In this document: positions 1 through 13,600 of the stretch, one piece after another
Numbering within the stretch: position 1 is the stretch's first letter
How the letters are laid out: every line of letters begins with the position of its first letter
Assembly (NCBI RefSeq): GCF_033958435.1
Contig: NC_134138.1
Coordinates: forward strand, 269,429,798 to 269,493,797
Reading direction: 5' to 3'
Length of the DNA stretch: 64,000 bases
Source: Carettochelys insculpta
Taxonomy: Eukaryota; Chordata; Testudines; Carettochelyidae
Notes under the pieces: model-generated
The model's input: the letters and a program-made list of their open reading frames with translations, nothing else
What the model was told of the DNA's origin: nothing
Databases searched by the model: none
Position numbers and translations under genes: made by a program

Positions 1-425
1 GAACCTCATCAGATTTCTTGCAGCCCAGTCTTCCAATTTGTCTAAGTCACTCTGGACCCCTCCAGCGTATCTACCTCTCCCCCTAGCTTAGTGTCATCCA
101 CAAACTTGCTGAGGGTGCAATCCAACCCCTCATCCATGTAACTGATAAATATGTTGAACAGAACAAGACCCAGAACTGAATCTTGGGGCACTCCACTAGA
201 AACCTACCACCATCCCGACATCGAGCTGCTGATCACTAACCACTGGGCCTGACCTTCTAACCAGCTTTCTATCCATCTTACCATCCATTTATCCAATCCA
301 CATTCCTTTAACTTGCTGATAAGAATATTGTGGGAGACCATTGCAAAAGCTTTCCTAAAGTCAAAATAAATCACATCCATTGATTTTCCCCTATCCACAG
401 AGCCAGTTATCTCATCATAGAAACT
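1..425 (-). mobile_element. CR1-type LINE fragment, reverse-transcriptase region
   Basis: Read on the minus strand, 204-398 gives a stretch with the reverse-transcriptase pattern YFDFRKAFAMVSHNIL (the usual 'DF.KAFD.VSH..L' block), in which the catalytic-region Asp after KAF has become Ala. The wording of the flanking DNA fits the antisense of a CR1 pol gene. It is cut off by the window edge and has no start or intact frame, so it is a dead fragment. It lies downstream of OXSR1. Confidence 0.8.
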
Positions 426-600
426 AATCAGAACACTATGGCCATACTGGGTCAGACCAAAGATCCATCATTCTAAGACCAGTATCCTGTATTCCAGCAG
501 AGGCCAATGCCTGATGCCCCAGAGGGAGCGAACAGAACCGGTAATCACAAATGCCCAGTAGGGTATGTTTACTGGCACCATAGCTGTCGCTGGCGCAAGT
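425..600. mobile_element. CR1-like dispersed repeat, short copy
   Basis: This stretch carries the words 'ggccatactgggtcagacca' and 'gatgccccagaggga'. Both recur at 902-1010 in this window, and a diverged form appears at 26170-26260. It is a partial copy of a CR1-derived dispersed repeat (antisense orientation judging by the other copies) directly abutting the CR1 fragment before it. Confidence 0.6.
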
Positions 601-744
601 CCATTGATTCAGGCTTAAGGGGCTTGGGCTGGGAAGCTTTAATACGACAGCACAGACTTTCAGGCTCAGGCTGGAGTCCAAACTCTGAGCTCCCAGGAAG
701 GGGAAGGTCTCAGTACCTTAGCACCAGCCTGTCATGCCTGCAAA

Positions 745-1860
745 GTGTTAAACCCAGGGTGGGGGGTAACTGTGGGGGGCAGCCAGGCAAGCCAATGGGA
801 GAAAAGAGGGAGCAGTGGCCTGAGGAGGGAAAAGGTCTGTTTCTTTGGTCTGGGCTGGAGCTGAGACCCCCCTGACAAGATATTTAAACCTTAAGCAGAA
901 TAAGAACATAAGAATGGCAATTACTGGGTCAGACCAAAGGTCCATCTAGCCCAGCGTCCTGTCTGCCAACAGTGGCCAGTGCCAGGTGCCCCAGAGGGGA
1001 TGGACCAAAGACAATGAGCAAGCAACTTCTCTCCAGTCATCCATCTCCAGCCTCTGACAGAGGTGAGACACACCATTCCTACCCCCGGCTAATAGCCTCG
1101 TATGGACCTAACCTCCATGAATGTATCCAGCTCTTCTTTGAGCTCTTACAGTCCTAGCCTTTACTGCCTCCTCTGGCAAGGAGTTCCACAGGTTGACTGT
1201 GCACTATGTGAAAAAGAACTCTCTCTTGTTAGAATAAATCCAGTAAATATTCTGGCCATCAAATAGTCAGTGCACAGATATGTAAGTAGAAAGGAAATGT
1301 TTAGACATATGCAATCAGGTTATTTTTATTTTGGATTTGGTGTGGGACTTCTCAGATTATGATGCCCTGTACTCTGCAACTTCTGAACTGAAAACCTGGG
1401 AAGCAATTCTCTGTGCTCCAACTGGAATGTTTTGAATTGTTATATTATATCCAGCAAGCAAGTATGCTTATTTATTTTCTTTGTATTTTTCCATCTTTTA
1501 AGAATAAATTAATTTGAGGCAATGATTTGATTTCTGGGTCCTAGAGGAGTATCTCTCTGTGTGAATGCCTGTCTAAAGCAAGGTCAGCTATCAGATTACA
1601 GCTTGGAAACAATGGGCTATCTCCCAAGAAAAGGGTAAACCTCTGGGTTACCCCACAGGGAGATATTCAAGTTTGTCTTCCTGGATTTTAAGGGGGGCTT
1701 TTTCACTTGATGGTTATGGTGATTACCCGCCAGGGGCAGGGAATCTGTGACTTTGGGGAGCATTTTTAAGCAGAGACTGAAGAGGCAAGGTATTTTTAAG
1801 GTTTTTGTGGGCCCCCACTTCCTGCACTCAGAGTGGGGAGACAGTCCAAAACCAAATTCT
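745..1860 (+). mobile_element. Retroviral-type solo LTR, copy A, interrupted and decayed
   Basis: Segments 745-900 and 1250-1860 match, in the same order, the repeat at 12470-13145. Shared words include 'aagccaatgggag', 'cagatatgtaagtagaaag', 'aattctctgtgct', 'gggtcctagag' and 'tctgtgactttggggag'. The polyadenylation-like 'aataaatta' lies between the halves of the LTR, as expected for an LTR. The copy is split by the CR1-like repeat 902-1240, and its end (gggagacagtcc) is eroded compared with 'cagccctgaca' in copy B. Family name not established. Confidence 0.55.
902..1240 (-). mobile_element. CR1-like dispersed repeat
   Basis: It begins 'taagaacataagaatggc' and runs through 'ggtccatctagcccagcgt', 'ccagtgccaggtgccccaga' and 'ggagttccacaggttgactg'. 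This is a text I associate with a very common turtle and crocodilian CR1-derived repeat lying antisense. It interrupts LTR copy A, so it inserted later. Confidence 0.7.
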
Positions 1861-2107
1861 ATACTGCAATTTTTATGCTGCAAACACGTCAGCTGACCAG
1901 TGCCCTAAGACTCACTGCTGTGCAGTTTATTGCAAAGAAGACATACCTTGGCACTCTCAGTAAGGAAGTTTGAATGTAAAAGTGTCTAACGTTTAGTCAT
2001 GTAAATGAATTCTGTTATCTGTGACAGTCCCATACCCTGGTTTCCAATATGCAGCCTCAGCCCCAACTCTTAAAACAAAATGGCAATGAATGCACAGCCA
2101 TGGACAA

Positions 2108-2120
2108 TTTATTCTTTATT
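2108..2120 (-). promoter_or_regulatory. Distal polyadenylation hexamers (two AATAAA)
   Basis: Forward 'tttattctttatt' reads AATAAAGAATAAA on the minus strand, two canonical hexamers one base apart, about 2.5 kb past the OXSR1 stop. Proposed main 3' end of the transcript. Confidence 0.5.
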
Positions 2121-3325
2121 GATTAAAAATTAGATATACATGCAATAAAATACAAAGTCAAAAGAAAAAAGGTGGAATATTTTACATCTGTCATTATAAT
2201 CTACAGCACAACAACGTTGTGGAGAGGATCCCAGTTCAGTAACATAGCAATATCCTTAGAGTATTGACTAAATTAAAAATTACCACCTGGTCCTAGTTTC
2301 AGACCAGAATTTAGCAAAAACCAAATCCATTAATGGCATGTTAAAAAACTTATGAACAGCATTGGCACTTTTTAATAATCTCAAACAGAATTACCTAGCA
2401 CTGTAGTACCCCAAGGAAAATTCTGAACGACTACCAAAAATGTGTAGAGGTTTAATCTCAAATACGCTCTAGCTGCTGTTCTGAATGGAAAAAAAAAATC
2501 ATAAAAGCCTGCACGCCAGTGCAAACTCACTGTCTCTGCTAGTTCTGAATTAGGGGGGCCAGGGATTATTTATTAGATAATACATTGTTTCACTCGAGCC
2601 GTCTGAGTCTGACATTTCTCAGCACCAGTGTGCAAATGAACAGTGAGGTATGCATAGCATGCGGGCAGAAGAGAAGTAATACTGTACCAACACTATTTGG
2701 TCTCCATATTCTAAGATTTAAAAATTACAGAAGCCATCACTCACTGGCCTTCATGAATGTACAGCTCACAACCAGCTCTTTCAAAGCCAATAAGCAACTG
2801 CAGAGGATAAGCCAGGAGCGTGCTTTTGCATCACACAACATGAAAAGGTGCCAAAACTATTCATACACGTTTTAAATCAAAAGCAACCACTCCATTATGC
2901 TAAAAATTGTCATGTGCTTTGTGTTCCTTTGTTTGCTCTCATACTAGACTCTCTCATCCTCTTCTCCCATTGCGCTCATTTAGTGATGGGATTGTGCATA
3001 AAAGGCAGTAGGAAGATTTTAAACTACAGACTAAAGAAACAAGTGCAGTATAAAACCATGCAAAATTTAGGAAGCTTCCATAGCTGCTCATAGAGAAAAA
3101 TATATAAATATATATTGTTCATTACAAGACAAATAAAAAAGTCCTAAGTGAACTCAGTTGTCCCATTTCAACTCTGCTTTCCGGATAGTACGCAATGGCT
3201 GGAAACAGATTTCCTTGTTTCTGTGTTAAATTACAGGTTTAAAATTTAATTGTATAAAACACTTCAAAGCCAATAGCAGATACAAAGGCAAACTGTGAAA
3301 CAGTAGGAAAAAAAAATCAACACAA

Positions 3326-3335
3326 TTTATTTATT
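3326..3335 (-). promoter_or_regulatory. Possible proximal polyadenylation hexamers
   Basis: Forward 'tttatttatt' gives two overlapping AATAAA hexamers on the minus strand, about 1.3 kb past the stop. It could give a shorter 3' UTR isoform. The hexamer alone is weak evidence in AT-rich DNA. Confidence 0.3.
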
Positions 3336-4623
3336 CACATATTGCATTGCAAGTGTCTTTCTAAAACTAAAAGTTTAATTTATATTATTTATGTAGAAAT
3401 TCAAATTAAACCCCACATAGTAATGAAACCTAAATGTGAGTTACATGGTCAGTGACATCCTGATCAAACTTCAATGCTTGGGTTGAGAAGACAGCTGAAA
3501 ACCCAAGTAGTTAGTGCAGGATGGACATAAGGTCCGGAGCTTACTTGCCCAGTATACATCTACAGGCAATCCTTTTATTGCTGTAAAACAGAACAGGAAT
3601 GGTTTCACGTGTACCTGTTTGCAAACACACAAGGATTTTCTCAGCAGGGCAGAGGGATTTATTCCGCAGAACAATTCAATGTGCAGGCTTTTAAAGTGCC
3701 AAGCAGCCTGGATTTCCTCTCCTTTTTAAAAATGACTATTACTAATCTACCTGAAAGGTCAGTTTCTGAAAAGCCCCCCAGTTCTACATAAAGAACAGAC
3801 TACATCTGAGGATGTAGAATCAAAGACCTAACTGAAGCAATAATCTGATCACAGTAAATTAAGTTCTTCTCCAATACCAGACTTAGCACTAATGTAGAAC
3901 AAAGGGAGAAACAGGCTAATAGCAGGTTACTTAAAGGGGCAGATGAATAAATGGTTGGCACCTAAGATCTCAGCTTAAGGGAATCACTGAGAAACGCGAG
4001 GATAGAAAATTTCAGCTGTCCTATGGTTAAGACATGGCTCACCTTCTGAGGTGCCAGCATTCAAATAGGCAGAGTCTTAAAAGCACAGCCAAAGATAAGA
4101 CAGATTCCCAGGCACTCCAGCTGACCAACCAGCATCTCCATTGCTATTTCAGATGCAAGGCTAAAAGCAAGTCCGGTGGGGCGGGGAGGGGGGGAAAAGG
4201 CGGCCTTTTAAATTTGTGCAAAACCAGCAAATGAAACAAATCAACCCACAAGTAAGCAAACGTTTGGGCTAGCTGATCAGAGAAGTGGAACGCCTGTTTC
4301 GTACTCAGTAGTATTCATTTTTAAGTAAGGCAATAATAAAATGACTATCGTGGCAATGAAGTGTTGGATCTGCATGTGTGAGATGAAGGTATAAAAACAT
4401 ATGGAGAGTTGTTTATAAAAGCAGTAAACGGAATTTCAGTAAGCTGAATAGGTTTCTGACCCTATTTAGGGGAAAAAAAAAACATTAAAGCTCCTAGAAA
4501 GACGGCTGTAGTTCAATTCTTTGGCAGTAGTGGTTTTCTTTTGTTTGTGTTTCAGGCCAACAGAAGCATGAGAAATATGCACATGTACGTCTTCAGTGAG
4601 GAAACCTCTCCTGGGACTGCAGT

Positions 4624-4698
4624 TTAGCTGATGCTGAGCTGTGCAAATCCTATAAGTTTGCCATCATCAGGAATATCCGAGCCTTCAACCCCAGATGC
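4624..4698 (-). CDS. OXSR1: OXSR1 exon N: last coding exon, residues 504-527 and stop
   Basis: 75 bp from TTTGCAG to TAA. It starts [15 protein letters not shown] and ends IGFAQLSIS, matching the end of human OSR1. The stop codon is at 4624-4626. Confidence 0.96.
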   Translation of the reverse strand, partial: ASGVEGSDIPDDGKLIGFAQLSIS

Positions 4699-7600
4699 CT
4701 GCAAACAGATTGGGAAAAAAATATTCAGTAGTTCTCCATGATGCGTGATTATGATTGATGCATGACGTTTGATCTTGTGAGAGTTCTAGTTTAGGAAGGA
4801 ACCAGTAAAGGACAACTTTGCATTGTGTTCACCAGATGGCAGTGTCTGAGGTTTACATATGTGCATTTTTCAACTTTCAAGAGCTGAACTCAAAACGTAT
4901 CACCAACGACTTTTCACTTTAGGGCTCAGTCTACGAGCTAGAGTGAAAGACAGAAACTCCCTATCCCAAGAGAAGTCCAAATTTCTAATAGTTCATCTTC
5001 AAGCCCCTATTGATGAACAAATCTGGGTTTTAATACTTCTTTGCAGGGCTCCTCTGACCCTGCCACCACACTGCTTGGGATCAAAGACATCCTCAACCAC
5101 CTAATTTCTCTTCATTGGTCTTTCTTCTACTTCCTCCTATCAAAAAAAAAAAAAAGCAGCTCTTGTCACGCTGATCCTCCTTTTCCTACTCCAAAAAAGG
5201 AGCCCATGGCATCTGAATACCCGTACCACACCAAAAAATTCTATTCTTCCTGGTCTACGAGGGTTTTCAAGTCCTGGTAACAGCACTACTATGCCACTTG
5301 GATACTCTTATTGAAAGATTCAGGAAGCAATGAGGAAAGGGGCTCAGGAATTTTGTCACTGAATGTGCAGTGTTTTATTTACAAAAATGGCAATGTGCTT
5401 TAACATGGGAACAAGAATAAATACCAGTTTGAAAGTGACGGATCTGTTTGCCTGGGGTTCTTCCACAATTTTCTGCAAATTCGCTGCAACTGAAATCGTG
5501 TACACATAAAGGTTGTATTAGGACAGTGTAGTAACAGTTAATTCTACATTCATTAGACACTTGTTTTTATTCAACACTTCTCAAAGCGTACAAGCTTAGG
5601 ATGCTGAAAAATACAGGTAGACGTGCAAAATACGTAGGCATATAACTAGGCAAAATAAAAGTTGTTCAAGCTACATTTTTAAACTATGCAAATACTATAG
5701 CCTGATTCTTGAAAAGCATGCTCTGTTTATGCAGGTGTAGACTTGAATGCCTGACTGTGCCATCACATCAGGTCAGCTGCTAAACTGGCAGTATTTCTGC
5801 TTTCTAAGAGGGAAGCAGAGCTAAGCCTGTTTCCAAAGCCAATTCCCATGAAATGGAATTTCACATGCTGTAGCTCAGGAGTTGGCAACCTGTGGCTCCG
5901 GAGCTGCACACAGCTCTTTAAAGAGCCACTCGAGGCTCTGAGCGCTGCTGCCACTGACTCCTCTTGTGGCTGTGTAGGCAGCCACCACTTAAACAAAAAT
6001 CTAAATTCAATGGCCCACCATTGAGCCAACTTAGTTTGTTGTTTAAGTGGTGGCAGCCAGAGCTGCTCAGCAGTCAGCTGCAGCAGGGAGCACAGAAGAG
6101 AAAGCTAGCTGGGCAGGGAGCCACCCCACATGAGCAGAAGGCTAGGCCTGCAGGAAAGCTGGGGGAAGGGCATCCAAGCTTGCCCCTGCCAGAGGCAAGC
6201 AGCCATACTGAGAAGGAAGAGGAGACAGTGGGGAGCAGTGGGGGGCAGGTGGCCTCTGCAGATGCTGCAAAACTGCATGTGCTGAGGCAAGTTAAGCCTG
6301 GGAGTGGGAGAGAGGAAGGGGCTCAGAGGTAAAGCCTGAGGGCAGGGGAGGAAGGGTGGGGTTCAGGGGGCTAAGGCAGGTAAAGTCTGGAGATGGGGGT
6401 AACAACTTTCTAACTGGTATGAATCATTGTGTGCGCTGTTCTTAAAATATCGGTTATAAAAAGTACAATTTGACATTGTTTATTAAAGACTGCCTCTTAT
6501 TCATGTGCATTGCAGCTCTTGAATGAGTGATTTTGTAACTGGATTTGAAAAAATGGCTCTTCTTGCTCTTTCGGTTGCAGACTCTGCCATAGCTGAAGAG
6601 ATGTGCTCTTGCAATGCAGACTGTTTGTATTAGCCGTTTAAGTCATTTAGGAAATGACTGTGGGAGGTAGCTGTCTAAGGCTTGTCTATGCAACACTTCG
6701 TTTGCATTGTGTGAACCCTCCAAGCACACACTAAATGTTCTGCAATGGATCTACTACTCTTTCAAAATGGGACACTGGCCAAGGGCCTGCAAAAGTGAAA
6801 GGATGTGAAAGACGAATGCATCTACTGCACTGCCTGGATTCTGTTTATTTTAGTCTGTATTACATCAACAGCCAACACAACCTTTTCATCACAATTCTTA
6901 TGAATGGGTCATGCTCTCTGACCTCTGGGGTCCAAACCTGCCCATGAAGGCAAAACTGTTACTGGACTTAGTGACAGTTTGGCCCAGGTATGACAAACAG
7001 ACTCAGGGCCTGGGAGAGCTCCCCCAGAGGAACTCAGTACCTAAAGACCTGCTCATTCTCCACATGCTAAAGCTGATTTACTATAAAGCATACAAATTCA
7101 TACAGAGAAATACTACAGCATCACTTTGATTACCTATTACTAAATCTCTGCCATCAACAAGCCCAGCTGAGATGAGTTCTTGAGACACACCATCTGCAGT
7201 ATCTGTAGGGAACAAAAGATATGTAGTGCTCAGTTTATGTTGCAACTAGTCTGGGTCAACTTATGTTATTGTCAAACAATCAGAGCTACAACACTGGACC
7301 ATCAAGTTTCTCATTGTCTCAATGATTTGGGAAACAGATATTTGGCAAAAGTAGTTCTTAAACACAAAACCTGCACAAATTACATGGATCGTCATTTCTG
7401 ATACAACAAAAGTTCACTGAGCTGGCTACCTAGAAAAAATACTAAATGGTTACATCAGAATGCAACTATAATAAAGCAACAGTTACAGTTTTGATTCTTT
7501 TCTGCCCTGAGCCTGTACTAACAGATGGTCATACAAATCTAAGGCCATTAGAGACTTCTACAAATATCCAGCTCTGCCTCCACTCTCAGATTTGAGAGGT

Positions 7601-10600
7601 GGACAGTATTTAAAATTAGCAACACTTTACCACCTCAATTATCCAAAGGACGTATAGGGACTACTAGAACTTTCAAATGGAAGAAACCAGGCCAGCAGCT
7701 GCAAATCTTGCGTTCATAGATTCATAAATTCCAAAGCCAGAAGGAACTCTTGTGATTATTTAGTCTGACTTGTGCCATAACACAGGCCAGAGACTGTCAC
7801 CAAAACAATTCCTTTTGACCTAGAATGTATCTTTTAAAAAAATCTGATCTCTGAGTGGGATGGGGCCAGAGAGCTATACCTTAGCTCTCTCCATTGCTGG
7901 TTTTCAAAAGATTACATAACAGAAGCATGCCCCACTGCCTCACAACCAAACGTCTATGAAGGTGTGATCAAATTAGTTTGTTCTGGGTATCTCAGACATT
8001 TAATGAGTGGAGCAAATACACTCCAGTAGAGCACATGCCTCAGCATAGACCTCCGATTGGAGCCCTACACATTCTTTGTTTCCATTTCCCTTTCCTCCCC
8101 CTAATTCCAACCATTTAAATTGCCACAGCTCCTTACCTCTCCCTGGGGTAAATTCAAACCGGATATCATTTAGTTCTTTCTTTGAATTCCTGTGGGAAGA
8201 CAAGAGTTAATAAATGAACATGAAAAGCAGGTGTTTTACAGTGTTCATCTCAGATCGTTTGGGGATTCTGGTAGAAGGGGACGTATTAACAAGATCAGTT
8301 TTAGAAAGATAGCTGGATTTTAATTTTTAAATACCGTTAGTCTAATGGAGACGCACAGATAGTCATTGGATTTGCATCCAGGAGCAAAGCTCTCAGGAGA
8401 GGGCCACCTACTAAGAAATTTGATTCCCCATTGGTTTGACGGAGCCTTTTTGCACTGACACTCAGGATACATAAGGCCCATCAATCCAGGTACTTATGAG
8501 CCGCCCTGATCCTCACCAGTACCTGATCACCTTGCAAACACTAACAGATTCATCCCTGAAACATCCCTACAGGGCAGAGAACTATCACCCCAATTTTGCC
8601 AAAGGGGAACTGAAGCAAAGGGATTATTAACTAGCCTAGGAAGTCTGTGGCAGACCCAAATCTCAGCACCCAGACCAATGTATTAAGTACATGACCACCC
8701 TTCTCCCAGCTCTCAATGAAGGGAATATTCAGGAGACACCTGAGCATGGACTGTTCTTTAATGGTATGGCTGATGTTGCCAATTTAGGCTATTTAGAACC
8801 GTTTTTCATAGAATCATACAATTCCAGGGCTGGAAGGGACCTCAGGAGGTCATCAAGTCCAGCCCCCCGCCTAAAGCAGGACCAATCCCAACTAAATCAT
8901 CCCAACCAAGACTCTGCCAAGCTGGGACTTAAAAACCTCTACAGGTGGAGATTCCATTACCGTTTTCTTGCCTTTAACTACATGTGGGCACTGTGAACAG
9001 GGTAAGCTGTTCTAAACAAGTGGATATCCTTATACAGTGAGCTGCAGGAAGGATCTCCCCTCTTCCACCAAGCTAAACAGATTTGTCCTTAAGAAAGCTC
9101 ACCAGATGGGCATTCAATACATCAGGTCTCTGGTGCAGATGCTGGCTGCTACTCCATGAGACACTCCCAGCACGCCAGCACAAAACCCTGTTATAGCAAG
9201 TGAGCCCACAAGCGATCAGGCACTACAAGTGATTTTCACGGTTTTAAACGACTTAAGATCCCCAAACACTAGAAAACAGGGGCCACTCATTCTTGCCTAG
9301 TACACACTGTTTCACGTGTTTTACACCAAGAGTGATACCTCTTAGGACATACATTTGGCAAAGCTCCAAGGAGGGGTCTGAATAAAAGAATTTGGACCTG
9401 CTATTTTTCTCCCCCTGCACTCCACAGCCCCCACTGCCAGAGTTGGGGCCCACTTAGGAGCATGTGAGGGAAACTAAGCTAGAGTACATGTAGGACACCC
9501 AGCCCTTCAGTGTAACAAGGGGGAAGATGCAATGATCTATGAAACTGACACCTCTAGGACACACTACTCATCCTTACAGCATCCCTCCAAAGTAGGTAGG
9601 TAAAGTCTTACAGCTGGAGGAACTGATTACGTTTACAAGGGGAAGTACAGCTTCAGTGAGAAACCCAGGATTATATTTCCAGAGGCCCCATATCTTAGCA
9701 CTCCAGCCCAGCTCTCCGCCTTCCTCCCAACTTCACATTGCCTTACTTTCCAGCAGTCCCAAACCAGTGCACTTACCTTAACCTTAGCACAAGGCTGATG
9801 GGGACTTTTATATCCTCCTGAACTGGTGCTGAAGCAGGAGCAGGTGGTGCCTAAAATGGGATTGGATTTTTTTAAAAACTCATCTGTCACTACCCTCTCT
9901 GCCCCCAGTCTTAAAAAGCACAAAACACAGGTAATAGCCATTGAGTATAAATACTGAATACCGTACAGTTATCAAATACCACACAACGCAGGGCCACATA
10001 GCCACTCACTGGAACACAGCGCACAATGAAAACCCAAACAAGAGGAATAGTAATGTGCAATCGAACTATACTATGAAGTAATACTTAGGAAGAATCCTGT
10101 CTGAAATGGCCTCCAGAGAAAAATAAATGGTGGAATAGCTATTTGTCTTTTAGAGACATTGGACACTGGCCAGCCTTCAGAAGAGGTTCTCAGTGCATTC
10201 ATCAAATGGATTGCAGAAAAAACACAAATTTGTATGAAAAATTAAGATATTTGATCAATTATGATAGACCTTCTATCCTGCCTCAAGATATCGTACATGG
10301 TGTTTGGAAAATACAGAAAGGTTTTTTTCAAAAGCATCTACTTTTTTTTAAGAGGTATAAGCCTCATTGACTTTCAGTGGGAGGTGAGCATTTTAGACTA
10401 CTTTAGCCTCAAACATATATCAGTAGATTTACAAATTAGTATTTACCTTTATCTAGCCATACGTATTACTGAACGTATGGTTGTTTCACACATATATAAC
10501 TAAATAAGCTTTTAAAGCTCTAGAATTGTCCATTTCCACTTCATAATTATGGCTGATTTGTACTTACAGCCAGATCATTTTTATTTCATACTCTTCAGTA

Positions 10601-13600
10601 AAACTTTTCCATGTCCTCACACTGCTGGTGATAGACTTTAGTAAAGGAATATATGGTTTAATCAAACTCTGGACAGCAGGGGCATTGATGATTCTTTCAT
10701 TTGTCCTGATCTGTATTTCACATGCTGTACAATAGATTTTAACTTGAAGCAACAGGCCAGGCAGTATACTAGGCTGACAAAGCACGGGAAAAATCAACCC
10801 AAGTCCTTTTTTCATCCAAACCACTCTCTTTGAAGCAACCTAAAAATGGACAGCTTGATTAAGAAACAAGGTGTTTCAGGCCATTGAATACCAAATTTAC
10901 TCCCTTTTCTGGGGGAAAAAAAAACAACAAAAACCAGGGGATAAAGGCTGGCTCTGTTCAAAAAGGCACCAAAAGATCTTGAGTTACTGCAGTGAAGTAA
11001 ATGTCTACTCCAAAACGTGTCGTTTTTCTTTAAAACTAATATATAGTCAGTAACTGTCTCATAGCAATATTAACCTCAGGCTTCACAAAACAAAGCAAGC
11101 AGTCCTGTAGCACCAGAAAGGCCAGCAATTTTGTTTATTAGGTTTTTAGGTAAGACTCACTTGTCAGTAATGGTGATTTTTAAAATGGAAATAGGAATTA
11201 AGTGCAACGAGATTATATATAGTTCTACTTAAAAAAAGTTCATAGGAAAAAATGAAGACCAGAGTGTTGCATTGCCAAAATTCCTCCCACGTTGTTAATG
11301 GTGAGATGATGTTTGCTTTGTCCTTTTGAATATTAAATGATTCTCCCCAACTGCAAACATGAACATCAATTTATTGTATTTAGAAGTACCATCAGTACTC
11401 TGTCAAATTTAGCAGCACGGTATGGCTGCTAACTGCATAGCTCAGGAATGGTGTGTTTTGGCAAATTCCCCTCCCTCCCTCCCTCCCTGCCTTTAGCTCA
11501 AGTGATCAGAGTTCATTTCTTTCCCTCCTCGGTATGCACTCCTAGCTTGGCTTTGCACTCAAAACAACACAGAACAAAAGTTTGGTGCTTAAACATACAG
11601 TTTGTTTACTTGACACATCAATACTCTTTCTGCACCAAATAGGAGCCTGTCAAAGAAAAAGCCTCAAACTCAAAACCACAAGGAAGTCCAATTTCTCTAC
11701 TAGCCTTGTCTACCATAAGCTTTTTCAATGCCTATGTCCAACACCCCTTTCAGAGTGTGGAGGGCCTCCCTCCTCTATCTCCAGTTTTCTCCTACTAATC
11801 CTCATAGCATTAATGCTCTGATGCTGTTGAGGTCTGGCCAGAACCTGCTTTACAGATCCCCACCTCACAGTGTCTGCCCACAACTCTTTCAACTGGTCAG
11901 CTCACCACTCTAATACAGCCATAAGCAGCTCTCCTGCCTTAAGTAAATTCTAGCGTGACTGATACTTTCAGGAGGCTCTCCCACAAAACTGGAGATTTGT
12001 ATAAAAGGTGTCTAGCCTTACCTGGCCTGCTGCTGGAGCTGCTCCAGGAGCCTGAACAGGTGGGGGGACAGCAATTTGAGAAGGCTGTGCAGGTGCTTGT
12101 CCTGCTGGCTGAGGTAGTTGAGCAGGAGTCTGTGCTGGAACAGGGAGTAAATGACCTGTGGGTTCAGCTGGTGGGAACAGCTACAACAACAAGATGTTTT
12201 AATGAGACAAGGAATGTTTGTGAAAGCAGGTGGCTGGGCATGAAGTTCATGGTGATCCTGTGCTTGCTAAAGCACAAATGATGAGTTCCCTGTGATCTGC
12301 CTTTCGGCCCTCTTGAGCCATTAAGTCAACTTCCCTGGGGTTGTCAAAAGGTTTCAGCTTCACCTCATTCTGGAATCTGAGTCTTCCTCCCCCAGTAACT
12401 CCTGTAAGGCTAAACCTCTTTCTCTTTTCCCTGCATTCATTCATGACAATGATTAACTCTTAGAGGCAACTCTCTGCAGAGGACCACCAAGTAAGCCAAT
12501 GGGAGGTAGAGAGCAATAAATCTCCTGGCCGTCTCAATCAGCATACAGATATGTAAGTAGAAAGGGAATGTTTAGTTAGATACGATCAGGTTGTTTTTAT
12601 TTTGGGACTTGCTGTGTAATTGCTCTGGTTAATGATTTGACTCTTTCCCCTGTATTCTAACTTTTAAGCTGCATCCCAGGGAAGTAATTCTCTGTGCTGC
12701 GAACGGAATGTTTTAAAATAGTTTTCTCTTGTTTTGTGAATAAGCTACCTTTTTAAGGCAACGATTTGATTCTTAGGTCCTAGAGAAGAATCCGTGTATA
12801 TTCATGCCTTGGACTGAAAGGTCAGATTACACCTCTTTGTTTCCAAGATCTCCCCTAAGGGAGGGTTAAGAGCTTGGGGTTTACTTGACAGGGAAACATC
12901 CCAAGTGTGCCTTCTGATCTCTCTCTCTCTCTCTTGCGCGCACGCGCGCACACACACACACACGAACACACACACACAGAAGACGTGTGTCACTTGGGTG
13001 GTGGTGGTGATGACCCCCAGGTTCAGAGAATCTGCGACTTTGGGGAGCTTTTTTTAACTCAGACTGTAGAAGCAACGTATTTTCAAGGTTTGCAGGCCCT
13101 ACTTTCTGCACCCAGAGTGTCAGAGTGGGGAAGCAGCCCTGACAGCCATGGGCAAGAAACTTGTACCGTAGAAGGGCTGAATGCTACATAGGGGTATAAA
13201 GTGAGTGCTTTCCTGGAAGAAAAATCACATTCACTAGTCTCCATTTTCTTGGAGCACAAATTGACATGTTTCATTTGCCAAGTTAACAGGCCAGCCTCTT
13301 ATACACTTCTTGTGACTCCCTTTCAGAGGGAAAACAAACAGAATACAATGAATTAAGTCTTTGTAGATAATTATTTGTTTCCAAACAAATGTGATTTCAG
13401 GAATTACAATATCAAAATAGTTCAGCATCCAATTCTGAACAGAGTGCAGGCTCTTTCAAAGTCTGTAAGAGCAGCATGACTGGGACTGGAGGCATAGATT
13501 TAATGTGTTAGTCCTTGGCTGGCCAAAAAAATGGCAAAAAAAGAACTTAACCACTTCTCCAGAGAAGAAGGATGGGAAAATGTGAGTTTTTACAAACATC

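Larger units (their letters stand above)
2095..4623 (-). other. OXSR1: OXSR1 3' untranslated region (inferred extent)
   Basis: AT-rich sequence follows the stop codon at 4624-4626 on the minus strand. No repeat family was recognised in it, unlike the introns and the flank, which fits purifying selection or exclusion of insertions in a long 3' UTR. The far limit is set by paired AATAAA hexamers near 2108-2120. The human transcript also has a long 3' UTR. The extent is an inference; transcript reads would fix it. Confidence 0.55.

Noticed and set aside
11955..12281. 108-codon plus frame with Leu/Glu/Val repeats
   Set aside because: Antisense of OXSR1 exon I, whose minus-strand reading has proper splice sites and conserved residues.
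12918..12980. CRISPR-like or tandem regulatory array
   Set aside because: Simple dinucleotide microsatellite with no spacer structure.
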